Assembly: GCA_964598695.1 (NCBI GenBank)
Contig: CAZRDB010000038.1
Coordinates: 1 to 33,611 of the forward strand
Length of the DNA: 33,611 bases
Direction: 5' to 3'
From: CAZRDB01 sp964598695
GTDB taxonomy: Bacteria; Armatimonadota; Zipacnadia; UBA1398
Shown: one piece after another, positions 16,591 through 24,377 of the stretch
Numbering within the stretch: position 1 is the stretch's first letter
How the letters are laid out: each line of letters starts with the position of its first letter
Notes under the pieces: generated by a model
Told to the model about the DNA's origin: nothing
Database searches by the model: none
What the model saw: only the letters and a program-made list of their open reading frames with translations
Program-made: the position numbers and the translations under genes

Positions 16591-17721
16591 ATGGCCGAGT
16601 TCCGGATGGCACGGATCCCCATCAAGAGAGCGCGCTTGAGCGACCAGGTTCGCGAGATCCTGGTGGACCGGGTGCTGACGGGCGAGCTGGCCCCCGGCGC
16701 GCAGCTCCCGCCCGAGCGCTCGCTCGCGGAGGCGTTCGGTGTCTCGGTCCCGGTCATCCGCGAGGCCGTGGGCGCCCTCGTCCGCGCCAACGTCGTCGAC
16801 CGCCGCCAGGGCCGCGGCACCTTCATCCGCGACGACGCACTCCTGTGGCTCCGCCAGCCCGATCGGATCCAGGGCTCGCTCGCCGTCGTCGCCTCGTGGA
16901 CCCACGGCTACTACTTCGGCCCGGTCTACGAGCAGCTCACCCTCGCCGCTCGGGCCAACGGCTGGCTGCTCCACCTGGTCTGCCCGTACGGCATCGAGGG
17001 CGCCGAGGTCGCCGACCAGGTGCTGGCCTCCGGCGTGCAGGGCGTCGTCTGGGTCGAGACCTACCCGCCCCTCGATGAGCCCGCTTTCGAGGCGATCGCG
17101 GCCCAGCGCCCGATCGTCGTCTTCAACTTCGACACCGGCGGCGACGGTCTCGCCGCCGTGCGCAACGATGACCGCGCGGGCGGAGCGATGGCCGTACGCC
17201 ACCTGCTCGAGCAGGGCCACCGGCGCGTCTGCCTCGTGGCCAACGCGACCGACCGGTACCCGCACCGGGCCCGGCTCGAAGGAGCCCGCGAGGCCGTTGC
17301 CGCGATGGGGCTGCCGCCCGAGACACTGCAGGTCTTCTCCCTCGCGGGGTACCTGCCAACCCGCGAGGAGCGCCAGGGGTTCCGCGAGGCGCTCCAGAGC
17401 TGCTCCGGCGTCTTCTTCGCCTCGGCCTGGTTGCTGCAGCACCTCCACGCGGAGATCGTGCGGGACGCCTCGCTCCGCCCGACGCGGGCCGCGTTCGTGA
17501 CCTACGACGACTTCGCCGACCTCGAGGCATGGGACCCGCCCGTGACCTGCGTGCGCCAACCCATGGCCGAGATGGCCGAGGCGACGATCGAGATGCTGGG
17601 CGATCTCGCGCACGGTCTTCCGGCCCGGCCGGCCGACCGCGTTTTCGCGCCCGAGCTGGTCGTGCGCCGCTCCTCGATCGACACGAGGAGCCCGGGCGGC
17701 CTGGACCCGCACGCCGAGTAG
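16591..17721 (+). CDS. GntR-type wHTH / LacI-type sensor transcriptional regulator
   Basis: A 376-residue protein. I choose ATG 16591-16593 (GAGGGAA upstream); a GTG at 16501 would extend it in frame but lacks a good ribosome site. Residues about 12-75 form a GntR-family winged helix: L-S-D-Q-V-R-E-I-L near the start, L-P-P-E-R-S-L-A-E-A-F-G-V-S-x-x-x-I-R-E-A and then R-R-Q-G-R-G-T-F. Residues about 90-365 are a periplasmic-binding-protein-like sugar sensor as in LacI/GalR. This hybrid layout is that of AraR-type regulators, which leave DNA when they bind a sugar. The target is unknown; its position beside the permeases and near the glycyl radical operon makes those candidates. A hairpin follows the stop. 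Confidence 0.92.
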   Translation: MAEFRMARIPIKRARLSDQVREILVDRVLTGELAPGAQLPPERSLAEAFGVSVPVIREAVGALVRANVVDRRQGRGTFIRDDALLWLRQPDRIQGSLAVVASWTHGYYFGPVYEQLTLAARANGWLLHLVCPYGIEGAEVADQVLASGVQGVVWVETYPPLDEPAFEAIAAQRPIVVFNFDTGGDGLAAVRNDDRAGGAMAVRHLLEQGHRRVCLVANATDRYPHRARLEGAREAVAAMGLPPETLQVFSLAGYLPTREERQGFREALQSCSGVFFASAWLLQHLHAEIVRDASLRPTRAAFVTYDDFADLEAWDPPVTCVRQPMAEMAEATIEMLGDLAHGLPARPADRVFAPELVVRRSSIDTRSPGGLDPHAE

Positions 17722-18026
17722 CGAGGGCGGCCGTGCCCCGGGCACGCGACCGCCGATATCGTGAGTCGAAGGGAGGGATCGCGCGGCGCGGCCCCCGGGG
17801 ACGCGCGAGGGAGACCGAACGAGTGCCACGACCGCGCCGATGCGCGCGTGGAGATGGACGGGGCCTGCGGGCCTCGACGGGAACACGGACGACGCTACCG
17901 GAGAGTCTTGTCAGGGGCCCGGAGGGTAGCGCGTTCGAGAGAGTTCGGAGCGCCGGAGGAGCCGCCCCGCAGGCCGTATCCGCTCCTCGCGGGCGAGTAC
18001 ACCGACACAAGGAGGTTGGCTGACCT
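17722..18026. other. 305-bp intergenic region before the second lipoprotein/pseudopilin cassette
   Basis: It holds the hairpin just described at its left end and a perfect AAGGAGGTT ribosome site (18009-18017) at its right end. I see no convincing -35/-10 pair; TTGTCA occurs near 17910 but without a matching -10. Short open frames here have no coding character. The promoter of the cassette must lie inside this stretch. Confidence 0.5.
17726..17754 (+). terminator. Hairpin after the GntR-LacI gene
   Basis: GGCGG (17726-17730) pairs with CCGCC (17750-17754) outside an inner CGTGCC/GGCACG stem with a 3-base loop. It begins 5 bp after the stop codon and fits a terminator, although no T-run follows. 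Confidence 0.55.
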
Positions 18027-18254
18027 ATGAGTTCTTCCCCCCTGATTCGATACCTCCTCACGGCCCTGTGCGTCGCGGCATGCCTGCTCGCCGCCGGCTG
18101 CAAGGGCAAGAGCGCCGGCAAGATGACCGATGAGGAGGTCAAGCAAGCGCAGGCCGGTCCCCCCAAGGAGATGCCGGCCGAGGGCAAGGCAATGATGGAA
18201 CAGGCGAAGGCCAACATGCCCGCCGGCAAGCCCACCGGGCCCGGCGGCAAGTGA
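18027..18254 (+). CDS. Tiny lipoprotein paired with a pseudopilin (cassette 2)
   Basis: A 75-residue protein behind an almost perfect anti-16S site (AAGGAGGTT, 18009-18017), the best ribosome site in the window, which suggests high expression. The signal peptide is hydrophobic up to L-L-A-A-G-C, a clear lipobox. The mature chain is about 50 residues, rich in Lys, Gly, Pro, Met, Ala and Glu, with K-M-T-D-E-E-V-K-Q-A-Q as the only helical-looking part. It ends 32 bp before the pseudopilin. The layout is the same as at 9394-10349, though apart from lipobox and composition the two lipoproteins share little sequence. Function unknown. Confidence 0.85.
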   Translation: MSSSPLIRYLLTALCVAACLLAAGCKGKSAGKMTDEEVKQAQAGPPKEMPAEGKAMMEQAKANMPAGKPTGPGGK

Positions 18255-18286
18255 TCGAGCGAGGAAGAGAAGGGAGCGAGCGAGAT

Positions 18287-19069
18287 ATGCGAGCGAGAGC
18301 CAGGGCGTTCACGCTGATCGAGCTACTTGTGGTCATCGCCATCATCGCGATCCTTGCGGCGATCCTGTTCCCCGTCTTCGCCAAGGCCCGCGAGAAGGCG
18401 CGCCAGACGAGCTGTCTCAGCAACATGCGGCAGCAGGCGACGGCCGTTCTCTCGTACGCCCAGGACAACGACGAGGTCTTCCCCGTCGGCTGCCCCGACT
18501 GGTGGTGGTCGGGCGGCTCCGGCCAGCCGCACTGCTGGGCCGAGGCCTCACAGCCGTACATGAAGAACGTCCAGATCCTCCGCTGCCCCAGCGACTCCAA
18601 CCAGGTCGACGCCGATGTGAACTGGGGCGGCCCGAAGCTCTCCTACGCCGCCAACGGCGCGATCATCTGGCGCAACGACCAGAACGAGATGATGGGCGTC
18701 ATCGGCATGAACCAGAGCTGGATCGCCAACAACATCTGCTGGATGGCCGCGGTGCCCAAGCCGGCCGAGAGCATCATGATCGGCGAGCTGCACGATGGCG
18801 GCAACGTCATGTGGTACGGCCCCCGCTCGCTCTTCTACTCCAACTGGTGGTGGAACTCCGGCTGGGGCGACGGCGTGGTCCCCGAGGGCATCAAGGCGAC
18901 CACGAACGGCTACCCGAACAACCCCGAGGGCGGCTGCCCGACCATCCACTCCGAGGTCTCGAACTTCTCGTTCGTCGACGGCCATGCCAAGGCGATGAAG
19001 CCGGCCGCGACCGACCCCGACTACTACGGCCAGCCGGCCAAGAACCTGTGGGACGCGCGGCGCGAGTAG
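18287..19069 (+). CDS. Type II secretion-like pseudopilin with H-X9-DG domain (cassette 2)
   Basis: A 260-residue protein; ATG 18287-18289 lies 32 bp after the lipoprotein stop. The prepilin cut site is A7 followed by F8-T-L-I-E12, so the residue before the cut is Ala where cassette 1 has the usual Gly. The hydrophobic helix and the K-A-R-E-K-A-R-Q-T-S-C-L-S-N-M-R-Q segment are nearly identical to those of the first pseudopilin. The rest diverges but keeps the C-P-S segment and the terminal His-X9-Asp-Gly-His-A-K-A motif. The body is very rich in Trp, Asn and Gly. A paralogue of the gene at 9615-10349, probably by duplication of the whole cassette. A strong hairpin follows. Confidence 0.95.
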   Translation: MRARARAFTLIELLVVIAIIAILAAILFPVFAKAREKARQTSCLSNMRQQATAVLSYAQDNDEVFPVGCPDWWWSGGSGQPHCWAEASQPYMKNVQILRCPSDSNQVDADVNWGGPKLSYAANGAIIWRNDQNEMMGVIGMNQSWIANNICWMAAVPKPAESIMIGELHDGGNVMWYGPRSLFYSNWWWNSGWGDGVVPEGIKATTNGYPNNPEGGCPTIHSEVSNFSFVDGHAKAMKPAATDPDYYGQPAKNLWDARRE

Positions 19070-19091
19070 CGCCCCCTGAGACCCGCGGAGA

Positions 19092-19119
19092 GCGCCCGTC
19101 GGCCCCCGTCGGCGGGCGC
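19092..19119. terminator. Bidirectional hairpin after cassette 2
   Basis: A 12-bp stem with two G-T wobbles (19092-19103 with 19108-19119) and a CCCC loop lies between the pseudopilin stop and the convergent membrane-protein stop at 19138. Confidence 0.7.
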
Positions 19120-19137
19120 GCCGCCGTACGCCATGCC

Positions 19138-19527
19138 CTACTGCCGGGGTCGGGGCCGGTCCTTCATCCGCTCGAGCACCGTCCGGGCCCCCTCGGCCCA
19201 CAGGTCCATCTCGCCATCGAGCCGGCGGGCCGCGATCTCCCGCAGGTCCCACAGCACGAGCGCGACCACCAGCACCAGCAGCGCGACCACGCCCAGCAGG
19301 GCGCCGAGCCGCCAGACCATCGGCTCCGGGGGGAGCAGGTCGAGCGCCAGGGCGCCGACGAGGAGCAGCGTCAGCCAGCCGAGGCCCAGGTTCACGCCCC
19401 GCACGGCCCGTTGCCTGCGCGGCAGGAAGCTCCCCAGGCCCCGCCACCGGCGGACCTCGACGATCGCGATCGCGAGGAAGCCCGCCTGCAACAGGGCCAG
19501 CACCGCGATCGCCAGCTCGCGCGACAT
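19138..19527 (-). CDS. Small three-helix membrane protein of unknown function
   Basis: A 129-residue protein starting at ATG 19525-19527 behind GGAGGAG. Three hydrophobic helices are visible: about residues 5-23, 48-64 and 70-93, with a basic stretch (R-R-W-R-G, then R-R-Q-R) between the first and second. The C-terminal 35 residues are charged and probably form a cytoplasmic helix. I do not recognise the family. It begins 14 bp after the stop of the histone-deacetylase-like gene, so it is probably the second gene of that operon. Confidence 0.75.
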   Translation of the reverse strand: MSRELAIAVLALLQAGFLAIAIVEVRRWRGLGSFLPRRQRAVRGVNLGLGWLTLLLVGALALDLLPPEPMVWRLGALLGVVALLVLVVALVLWDLREIAARRLDGEMDLWAEGARTVLERMKDRPRPRQ

Positions 19528-19541
19528 ACTCGCTCCTCCTG

Positions 19542-20540
19542 TCACCCGACATCCCCCCACGCCCGGGCGATCTCCTCGACGCGGTCGGCGGCCGCTCTCG
19601 ACGGCTCCCCCGGCGCCCACGCCGAGCGGCGACTCCCCGTGACCGCGCGCAGGCACTGCTCGACGCCCTCGGTGAGCCCCTGCAGGGAGTACCCACCCTC
19701 CAGAGTGATCAGCAGCGGCGCCTGTTGCACCGCCTTCCACGCCTCGACCACCATCCAGTGATACATCGGGCCGGTGAGCCGCATCGCGCCCAGCGGATCG
19801 GCGTGGTGCCCGTCGAAGCCGGCGGCGACCAGGAGCAGGTCGGGCGCGAAGGCCCGGAGCAGCGGCAGAACCAGCAGATCGAAGGCGTAGCCGTAGTCGG
19901 CATCCTCACAACCCGCCCGCAGCGGGATGTTGCGCGCCAGGCCACGAGCCGCATCGCCACCCAGCTCGTCGGCCTCCCCGGAGTAGGGGTAGAGGGGCGA
20001 CTGATGGAGCGAGAGGGTCAGGACGCGGCCGTCGTTCCAGAAGGCGTCCTGCGTGCCGTTGCCGTGGTGGACATCCCAATCGAGCACTGCCACGCGGCGC
20101 CCCGCCGCCGCGGCTGCGGCGGCCACCAGCGCGATGTTGTTCAGCAGGCAGAAGCCCATCCCCCCGCTGGGGCGCGCGTGGTGCCCCGGCGGGCGCACCA
20201 GCGCCAGGGCGGCCTCCGCCTCGCCGGCCAGGAGCCGGTCGGCGGCGTCGAGACACGTGCCGACGGCGAGGCGGGCGGTCGCGAGGCTGTCGCGGACGAA
20301 GTAGGTGTCCGGGTCGAGGCAACCCTCGCCGGCCGCCTCCAGGCGCAGTAGCCGCTCGAGGTAGCCCGGCTCGTGCACCCGCAGGATCTCGTCATCGCGG
20401 GCCGGGCGCGGCGCAACACGGGGCAGCGGCCAAGCGCCCAGCACCGGCGCGAGGCACGCGAGCCGATGGGGGGTCTCCACGTGCGGGTGCGGCCAGTGGT
20501 GGCCCTGGAAGGCGATGTCCTCGATCAGCAGCGCGCTCAT
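19542..20540 (-). CDS. Histone deacetylase / AcuC-like family deacetylase
   Basis: A 332-residue protein of the arginase-deacetylase fold. Conserved features are R-P-P-G-H-H-A (His120, His121, charge relay), L-D-W-D-V-H-H-G-N-G-T-Q (zinc ligands Asp156 and His158), A-G-F-D-G-H-x-x-D-P-L-G (third ligand Asp243) and L-E-G-G-Y (catalytic Tyr284). All catalytic residues are in place. Bacterial members deacetylate acetyl-lysines (AcuC on acetyl-CoA synthetase) or acetylated polyamines; which applies here cannot be told from sequence. It is co-directional with the small membrane protein 14 bp downstream. A hairpin at 20593-20625 upstream isolates it from the preceding minus-strand gene, so it should have its own promoter in the short 20541-20592 stretch. 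Confidence 0.95.
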   Translation of the reverse strand: MSALLIEDIAFQGHHWPHPHVETPHRLACLAPVLGAWPLPRVAPRPARDDEILRVHEPGYLERLLRLEAAGEGCLDPDTYFVRDSLATARLAVGTCLDAADRLLAGEAEAALALVRPPGHHARPSGGMGFCLLNNIALVAAAAAAAGRRVAVLDWDVHHGNGTQDAFWNDGRVLTLSLHQSPLYPYSGEADELGGDAARGLARNIPLRAGCEDADYGYAFDLLVLPLLRAFAPDLLLVAAGFDGHHADPLGAMRLTGPMYHWMVVEAWKAVQQAPLLITLEGGYSLQGLTEGVEQCLRAVTGSRRSAWAPGEPSRAAADRVEEIARAWGDVG

Positions 20541-20592
20541 GGGTCGGTCCGGTCACTCCCCTCGGGCGAGGACCAGGGCTTCCGGAGCACAA

Positions 20593-20625
20593 GAGGCCGC
20601 GCCCGGCGATCGTGGGCACGGCCTC
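20593..20625 (-). terminator. Hairpin terminator after the Ig-like secreted protein
   Basis: A 12-bp stem with one mismatch (20593-20604 with 20614-20625) and a 9-base loop lies 33-65 bp past the stop of the secreted protein read on the minus strand, and before the start of the deacetylase gene. Confidence 0.6.
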
Positions 20626-20657
20626 CCGTCGTGTCATCGCTTCGGCGCGGCGCGCCG

Positions 20658-21947
20658 CTACTTCACCAAGCTCACAACCGTCCGGACGGAGTAGACCAGA
20701 TCGACGTTCGCCGGGACCTTCTCCTCGTCGCCGGTCGGCTGGGCGCCCGCCATCGCGCCCATGCCGCCCATCATCGGCGAGGTCGGCCCGCCGGAGCCGC
20801 GCGTCGCCCCCAGCATCGGCGCGCTGCCCTTGCCGGCGCTCCCGGCAGCGCCCGAGCCGCCGGCGGCGGCCGCGCTCTCGTCGGCCGAGTCCTCGGCGCC
20901 GACGCCCCACTCCTCCGTGCTCACCGAGAACCACCGCTCGACGGTGTCCTCCGAGCGGATCACGCGGCCGGTGTCGAGCGAGAAGTAGACCAGCCGGCGG
21001 ACGATCGCGCTGGCGCGCGGGAAGCGCTCATCGGCGCCGCTCAGCTTCACGACCAGGTCGTCGGCATACCGCGCCCGCGCCTCGACCAGCGCGCACTTCT
21101 CGCCCTCCCACATCCGGAAGCCGAGCAGCTCGTAGGTCGCGTCCTTCACGAGGCGGACCGAGCCGGTCTGCGCGCTCTCGAGCGCGACCAGATCGCCGGT
21201 CCAGGTTCCCCGCACATCCACCGGACCGCTCGGGAGGGCGATCCAGGGCATCGCGACCCGCGCCTGCATCACGCCGGGGTCGGTCGGGTCCTCGATCCGG
21301 CCCGAGGGCAGCAGCGCGAAGAGCGTCTTGCGGCCCGAGCCGGCCAGCTCCGTCACCTGGTTGGTCTGGTCGACGGTCAGCTTCTCGAGCGAGCGGTCGA
21401 CCGAGACCTTGCCGTTGGCGACGGCGCTCACGGCGTCGGTCGCGCTGCCCGTGATCGTCCCCGCCAGCACCCGGAAGAGCCGCCCGGGCACGTACTTGTG
21501 CCGCAGATCCTCGCGCACGCCATCGTACAGATCGCAGGTTCCCTCGATCGTGGTCTTGAGCGAGTCGCCCGCCTTGACGCCCCACTGGAGCGTCACGGGC
21601 GTCTGCACCGTCACCGAGTTCGTGACCAGGACCTCGGTCGCGAACGGCGTGCCGACGGGACCGCTCGCACCGACTTCGGAGACCTGCAGCGTCACGGCGC
21701 CGTCCTCGTACGCGCGGGAGTCCCACTCGTAGGCGAACGGCTCGGCCACCGCCGCCACGAACTTGCCGTTGGCGCGAATCAGGATGTAGTTCCCCGCCCC
21801 AACACCCGTGGCCGAGACCGTGGCGATCCCGCTGACCACCTGCGTCGCCCCCGCGCTCTCCACGGTCACGGTGAGAGCGGCGGCGGGAAGCGTCAACAGG
21901 GCCAGGGCAAGGCAGACCATCAGCAGAGCACGTCCGCCACAAGACAT
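20658..21947 (-). CDS. Secreted protein with N-terminal Ig-like domain, function unknown
   Basis: A 429-residue protein with ATG 21945-21947 and AAGGAG upstream. Residues 1-24 are a signal peptide ending A-A-A. Residues about 25-110 look like a bacterial Ig-like domain (V-x-G-I-A-T-V-S-A-T-G followed by I-x-x-x-A-N-G-x-F and F-A-Y-E-W-D-S, as in extracellular Ig/Big folds that measure a change of value). The central 230 residues are beta-rich without a known motif. Residues about 365-410 are a Gly/Ala/Ser/Met-rich low-complexity stretch, before a short hydrophobic end. Nothing in it suggests an enzyme. It is likely periplasmic or surface-bound and is transcribed from its own promoter at 21998-22026. 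Confidence 0.8.
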   Translation of the reverse strand: MSCGGRALLMVCLALALLTLPAAALTVTVESAGATQVVSGIATVSATGVGAGNYILIRANGKFVAAVAEPFAYEWDSRAYEDGAVTLQVSEVGASGPVGTPFATEVLVTNSVTVQTPVTLQWGVKAGDSLKTTIEGTCDLYDGVREDLRHKYVPGRLFRVLAGTITGSATDAVSAVANGKVSVDRSLEKLTVDQTNQVTELAGSGRKTLFALLPSGRIEDPTDPGVMQARVAMPWIALPSGPVDVRGTWTGDLVALESAQTGSVRLVKDATYELLGFRMWEGEKCALVEARARYADDLVVKLSGADERFPRASAIVRRLVYFSLDTGRVIRSEDTVERWFSVSTEEWGVGAEDSADESAAAAGGSGAAGSAGKGSAPMLGATRGSGGPTSPMMGGMGAMAGAQPTGDEEKVPANVDLVYSVRTVVSLVK

Positions 21948-21997
21948 CGAGGCTAGCTCCTTCCTCGCAAGCAACCGGCAGGCCAAACGCCTCGGGC

Positions 21998-22026
21998 AGT
22001 ATACGTACGCCCGAGAGCACCGACAA
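21998..22026 (-). promoter_or_regulatory. Sigma70-type promoter of the Ig-like secreted protein
   Basis: On the minus strand TTGTCG (22021-22026, 4 of 6 to TTGACA) and TATACT (21998-22003, 5 of 6 to TATAAT) are separated by exactly 17 bp, ahead of the start codon at 21947. This is the best promoter match seen in the window. Transcription should begin near 21990. Confidence 0.65.
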
Positions 22027-22068
22027 CTCGGCCCGACACCGACATATACCGCCGGCGCCGGCGGATCC

Positions 22069-23232
22069 CTATGAATCACCTAGGGTTTCTCCGCCCGGCG
22101 GCGCGGGCCTGCCTCCCCCGCGATTTCCCTCGTCGGCCCCCCGCGGGCCCGTCGCCTCGGCGTACCGCTCCGACAGACGTGCCGCGAGCCGCTCGACGTC
22201 CCCGCGCAGCTCCGCTGGCTCGGCCGCCGGCTCCGCAGCCGCCATCCGGGCCTCCAGGTCCCGCAGCAGCGCCTCCACCGCGTCGAGGTCGGCGAAGGCC
22301 GCCTCACGCCGCGCAGCAAGCGTCTCCAGCGCCGCGAGGGCCGCCCGCTCACCCTCGAGCCCCTCCTCGATCCGGGCCCGTTCCTCTTCGTCGTGCGTGG
22401 CCGCGAGCCGCTCCTGGAGGCGGCCGACGGCCCGCGCGGCCCCGCTCCGGGTGCGGCCCTGCTCGGCCAGCCGCGTCTGCTCGATGTAGGCTACGATCCG
22501 GTAGGCCAACTTGCGCAGCTCGCCCAGCGAGGCGACGAGCGCCCCAGAGCCCTCGCCCGCGCTCTCCGCCGCCCGCGTCGCCGAGCGGCAGCGGCCCTCG
22601 AGCGCGCGTAGGCGCCGGGCGACATCGCGGCGCGATTGACCGACCGCGAGCAACAGGGAAGCGGCGATCGCCACGCAGACCGGCCCCAGGCAGACCCAGC
22701 AGGCCCAGGTGCGCGCGAGGCGCTCCCGGAGAGTCTGCGGATCGGGCCGTAGGTCGATCACCTCGGCACGCAGGCCCCCCTCGATCGCGCTCACGCCCCC
22801 GGGCCGGTCGACGCCCAGCTCCAGCGCGAGCCGATCAAGCGCCAGGCTCACCTGCCAGGTCGACGGGCCCAGCGGGCTCGTCTCCGGCACCTGGTAGACG
22901 TACCGGTGGCGGACCGGGTCGCTCTCGACGAGCATCAACTCGGGTGGGCTCAGCCGGAGAAGGCCGTGCTCGCGGGGGCTGCCTTCACCGGGCCGCGGGA
23001 ACGTGTAGACGGCGTCGCGCGTGAGCCCATCGGCCGCGCCGGTGAACCGGCCGGTCACCACCAGCTCGTAACGGCCGCCGCCCCCCTCCGGGAGCCCGGC
23101 GGGGCCGCCCGCCGCGGACCCGTCATGGGCCACTGGCCAGCTCGCGAGGCTCTGGGGCTCGGGGCGACCGCCGCAGCCGGCCACGAGCGCGCTCAGCGCC
23201 AGGGCCAGGACCCACGCGCCGCGCCGCCTCAC
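22069..23232 (-). CDS. Lipoprotein with internal transmembrane helix and long coiled coil
   Basis: A 387-residue protein starting at GTG 23230-23232, which overlaps the stop of the preceding gene by 4 bp. Residues 1-20 are a lipoprotein signal (L-V-A-G-C, Cys20). Residues about 50-165 are a beta-rich extracytoplasmic part. A second hydrophobic helix at about 176-198 (with C-W-V-C-L-G-P-V-C-V) is followed by about 165 residues of Glu/Arg/Ala-rich heptad-like coiled coil and a Gly/Pro-rich tail. If both anchors are used, the coiled coil faces the cytoplasm while the N-terminus is lipidated outside, an uncommon topology. I do not recognise the family. It is the last gene of a three-gene minus-strand group. 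Confidence 0.75.
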   Translation of the reverse strand: MRRRGAWVLALALSALVAGCGGRPEPQSLASWPVAHDGSAAGGPAGLPEGGGGRYELVVTGRFTGAADGLTRDAVYTFPRPGEGSPREHGLLRLSPPELMLVESDPVRHRYVYQVPETSPLGPSTWQVSLALDRLALELGVDRPGGVSAIEGGLRAEVIDLRPDPQTLRERLARTWACWVCLGPVCVAIAASLLLAVGQSRRDVARRLRALEGRCRSATRAAESAGEGSGALVASLGELRKLAYRIVAYIEQTRLAEQGRTRSGAARAVGRLQERLAATHDEEERARIEEGLEGERAALAALETLAARREAAFADLDAVEALLRDLEARMAAAEPAAEPAELRGDVERLAARLSERYAEATGPRGADEGNRGGGRPAPPGGETLGDS

Positions 23233-24290
23233 CGGATGTCCTGAATCTGCATGGTCTGGGCCTTGTCGGGCGGCCGCCACTGGCGCACGTCCTCCGGCGC
23301 GCTCCGACGCTCGCCCATCAGGCTCACGGCCGACCACGTCTCGTCGATCCCGAGCGAGTACCGCGCGCGGGCTCGGGCGATGAGGTCGAGCGCCTCGAAG
23401 CAATCATCGCGGCCGGGAAGCGGCTGATCCTCCGCCGGGAACAGCTCGACGAGCGCCTGCAGCGCCTCCGATTCGCGCAGGAAGTTCTCCGCGGCGAGGT
23501 CGAGGTGGGCGTTGGCCTGGTTCGAGTAGAGCCACGCCAGATTGCGGAGGTAGGCGCTGCCCGATTGGCGGCTGGCGGCCATGACGGCCAGAGTGCGGCA
23601 GCCGTCCAGGCCCTCGGGCGCGGCCCCGCCGGCCCGGCGGGCGAAGTACTGGGCCCACTCGTCGTAGGCCGCGAGGCCGTAGCGGGCGTCGTCGGCGTGC
23701 TGCACCGCGACATGGAGCGCCTGACGCTCGAGCTGCGCGAGGTCACTCGTGCCGATCCGCTTGCCGAGCAGCACCACGCCGGTCCCCTCGACGGCGCCCT
23801 CGAGCGAGCGCTGCTCCGGGACGATCGCGTAGTCGCGAAAGCCGATCGAGGCGCCGAAGGCGTAGAGACAGTCGGCCGACTCGTCGAACCCCGCCACCAC
23901 GTCGTACTCGTGGTCGGAGACGGCGTGCCACAGCAGCACCGGCCGCCCTTCGAGCAGCTCCGCCTTGGCGGTCTCGAGGATCCGTGGGTGACGCTCGGCC
24001 GGCGTGCGGCCGAACTCGGGTCGGGCGCTCTCGTCCCCGTTGTGGAAGGGGATCAGCTCGGCCTCGTAGCCGAGCAGCCGCGGCAGCTCATGGGGACCCA
24101 TCGCCTGGTTGCGCAGGAGGTCGAGCGGATCGCGCCCGTGTACGCGGAACGCGGCGCCCGAGAGCATCGCGATCGAGGGCGCCGAGACCGGCTCGCGACG
24201 GTGGAGCAGGATGACGCGCATGCCCTCGAAGACCGGCTCGTGGTGCCGGTACCGGTCGAGGTCATGGATCAGTGCCCTTCGTGTCGCCAT
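23229..24290 (-). CDS. BtrH/C39-like papain-fold protein without visible catalytic Cys
   Basis: A 353-residue protein. Residues about 35-180 resemble the N-terminal domain of butirosin BtrH and C39-like proteins: S-I-A-M-L-S-G-A-A-F-R near the start, L-G-Y-E-A-E in the middle, then L-L-E-G-R-P-V-L-L-W and H-E-Y-D-V-V-A-G-F-D-E. Where peptidases and acyltransferases of this fold have a Cys before the first helix there is Ser or Gly (A-M-L-S-G), so peptidase activity is doubtful. The C-terminal half is helical (A-Y-L-R-N-L-A-W-L-Y-S-N-Q-A-N-A). The ribosome site before ATG 24288-24290 is weak. It is coupled to the downstream lipoprotein by a 4-bp overlap. The family match is moderate and is judged by eye. 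Confidence 0.65.
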   Translation of the reverse strand: MATRRALIHDLDRYRHHEPVFEGMRVILLHRREPVSAPSIAMLSGAAFRVHGRDPLDLLRNQAMGPHELPRLLGYEAELIPFHNGDESARPEFGRTPAERHPRILETAKAELLEGRPVLLWHAVSDHEYDVVAGFDESADCLYAFGASIGFRDYAIVPEQRSLEGAVEGTGVVLLGKRIGTSDLAQLERQALHVAVQHADDARYGLAAYDEWAQYFARRAGGAAPEGLDGCRTLAVMAASRQSGSAYLRNLAWLYSNQANAHLDLAAENFLRESEALQALVELFPAEDQPLPGRDDCFEALDLIARARARYSLGIDETWSAVSLMGERRSAPEDVRQWRPPDKAQTMQIQDIR

Positions 24291-24377
24291 CGACGCGCCC
24301 CTGCTTCCGTGCGATGCCCGTAACGCCCTTCGCGCTCGGCCCCGGGGAACCTGCCCGTGGATGCCGGCGCTGCTCCA

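Noticed and set aside
15259..17886. Minus-strand open frame of about 875 codons
   Set aside because: It is antisense to the permeases and the GntR-LacI regulator; no recognisable domain.
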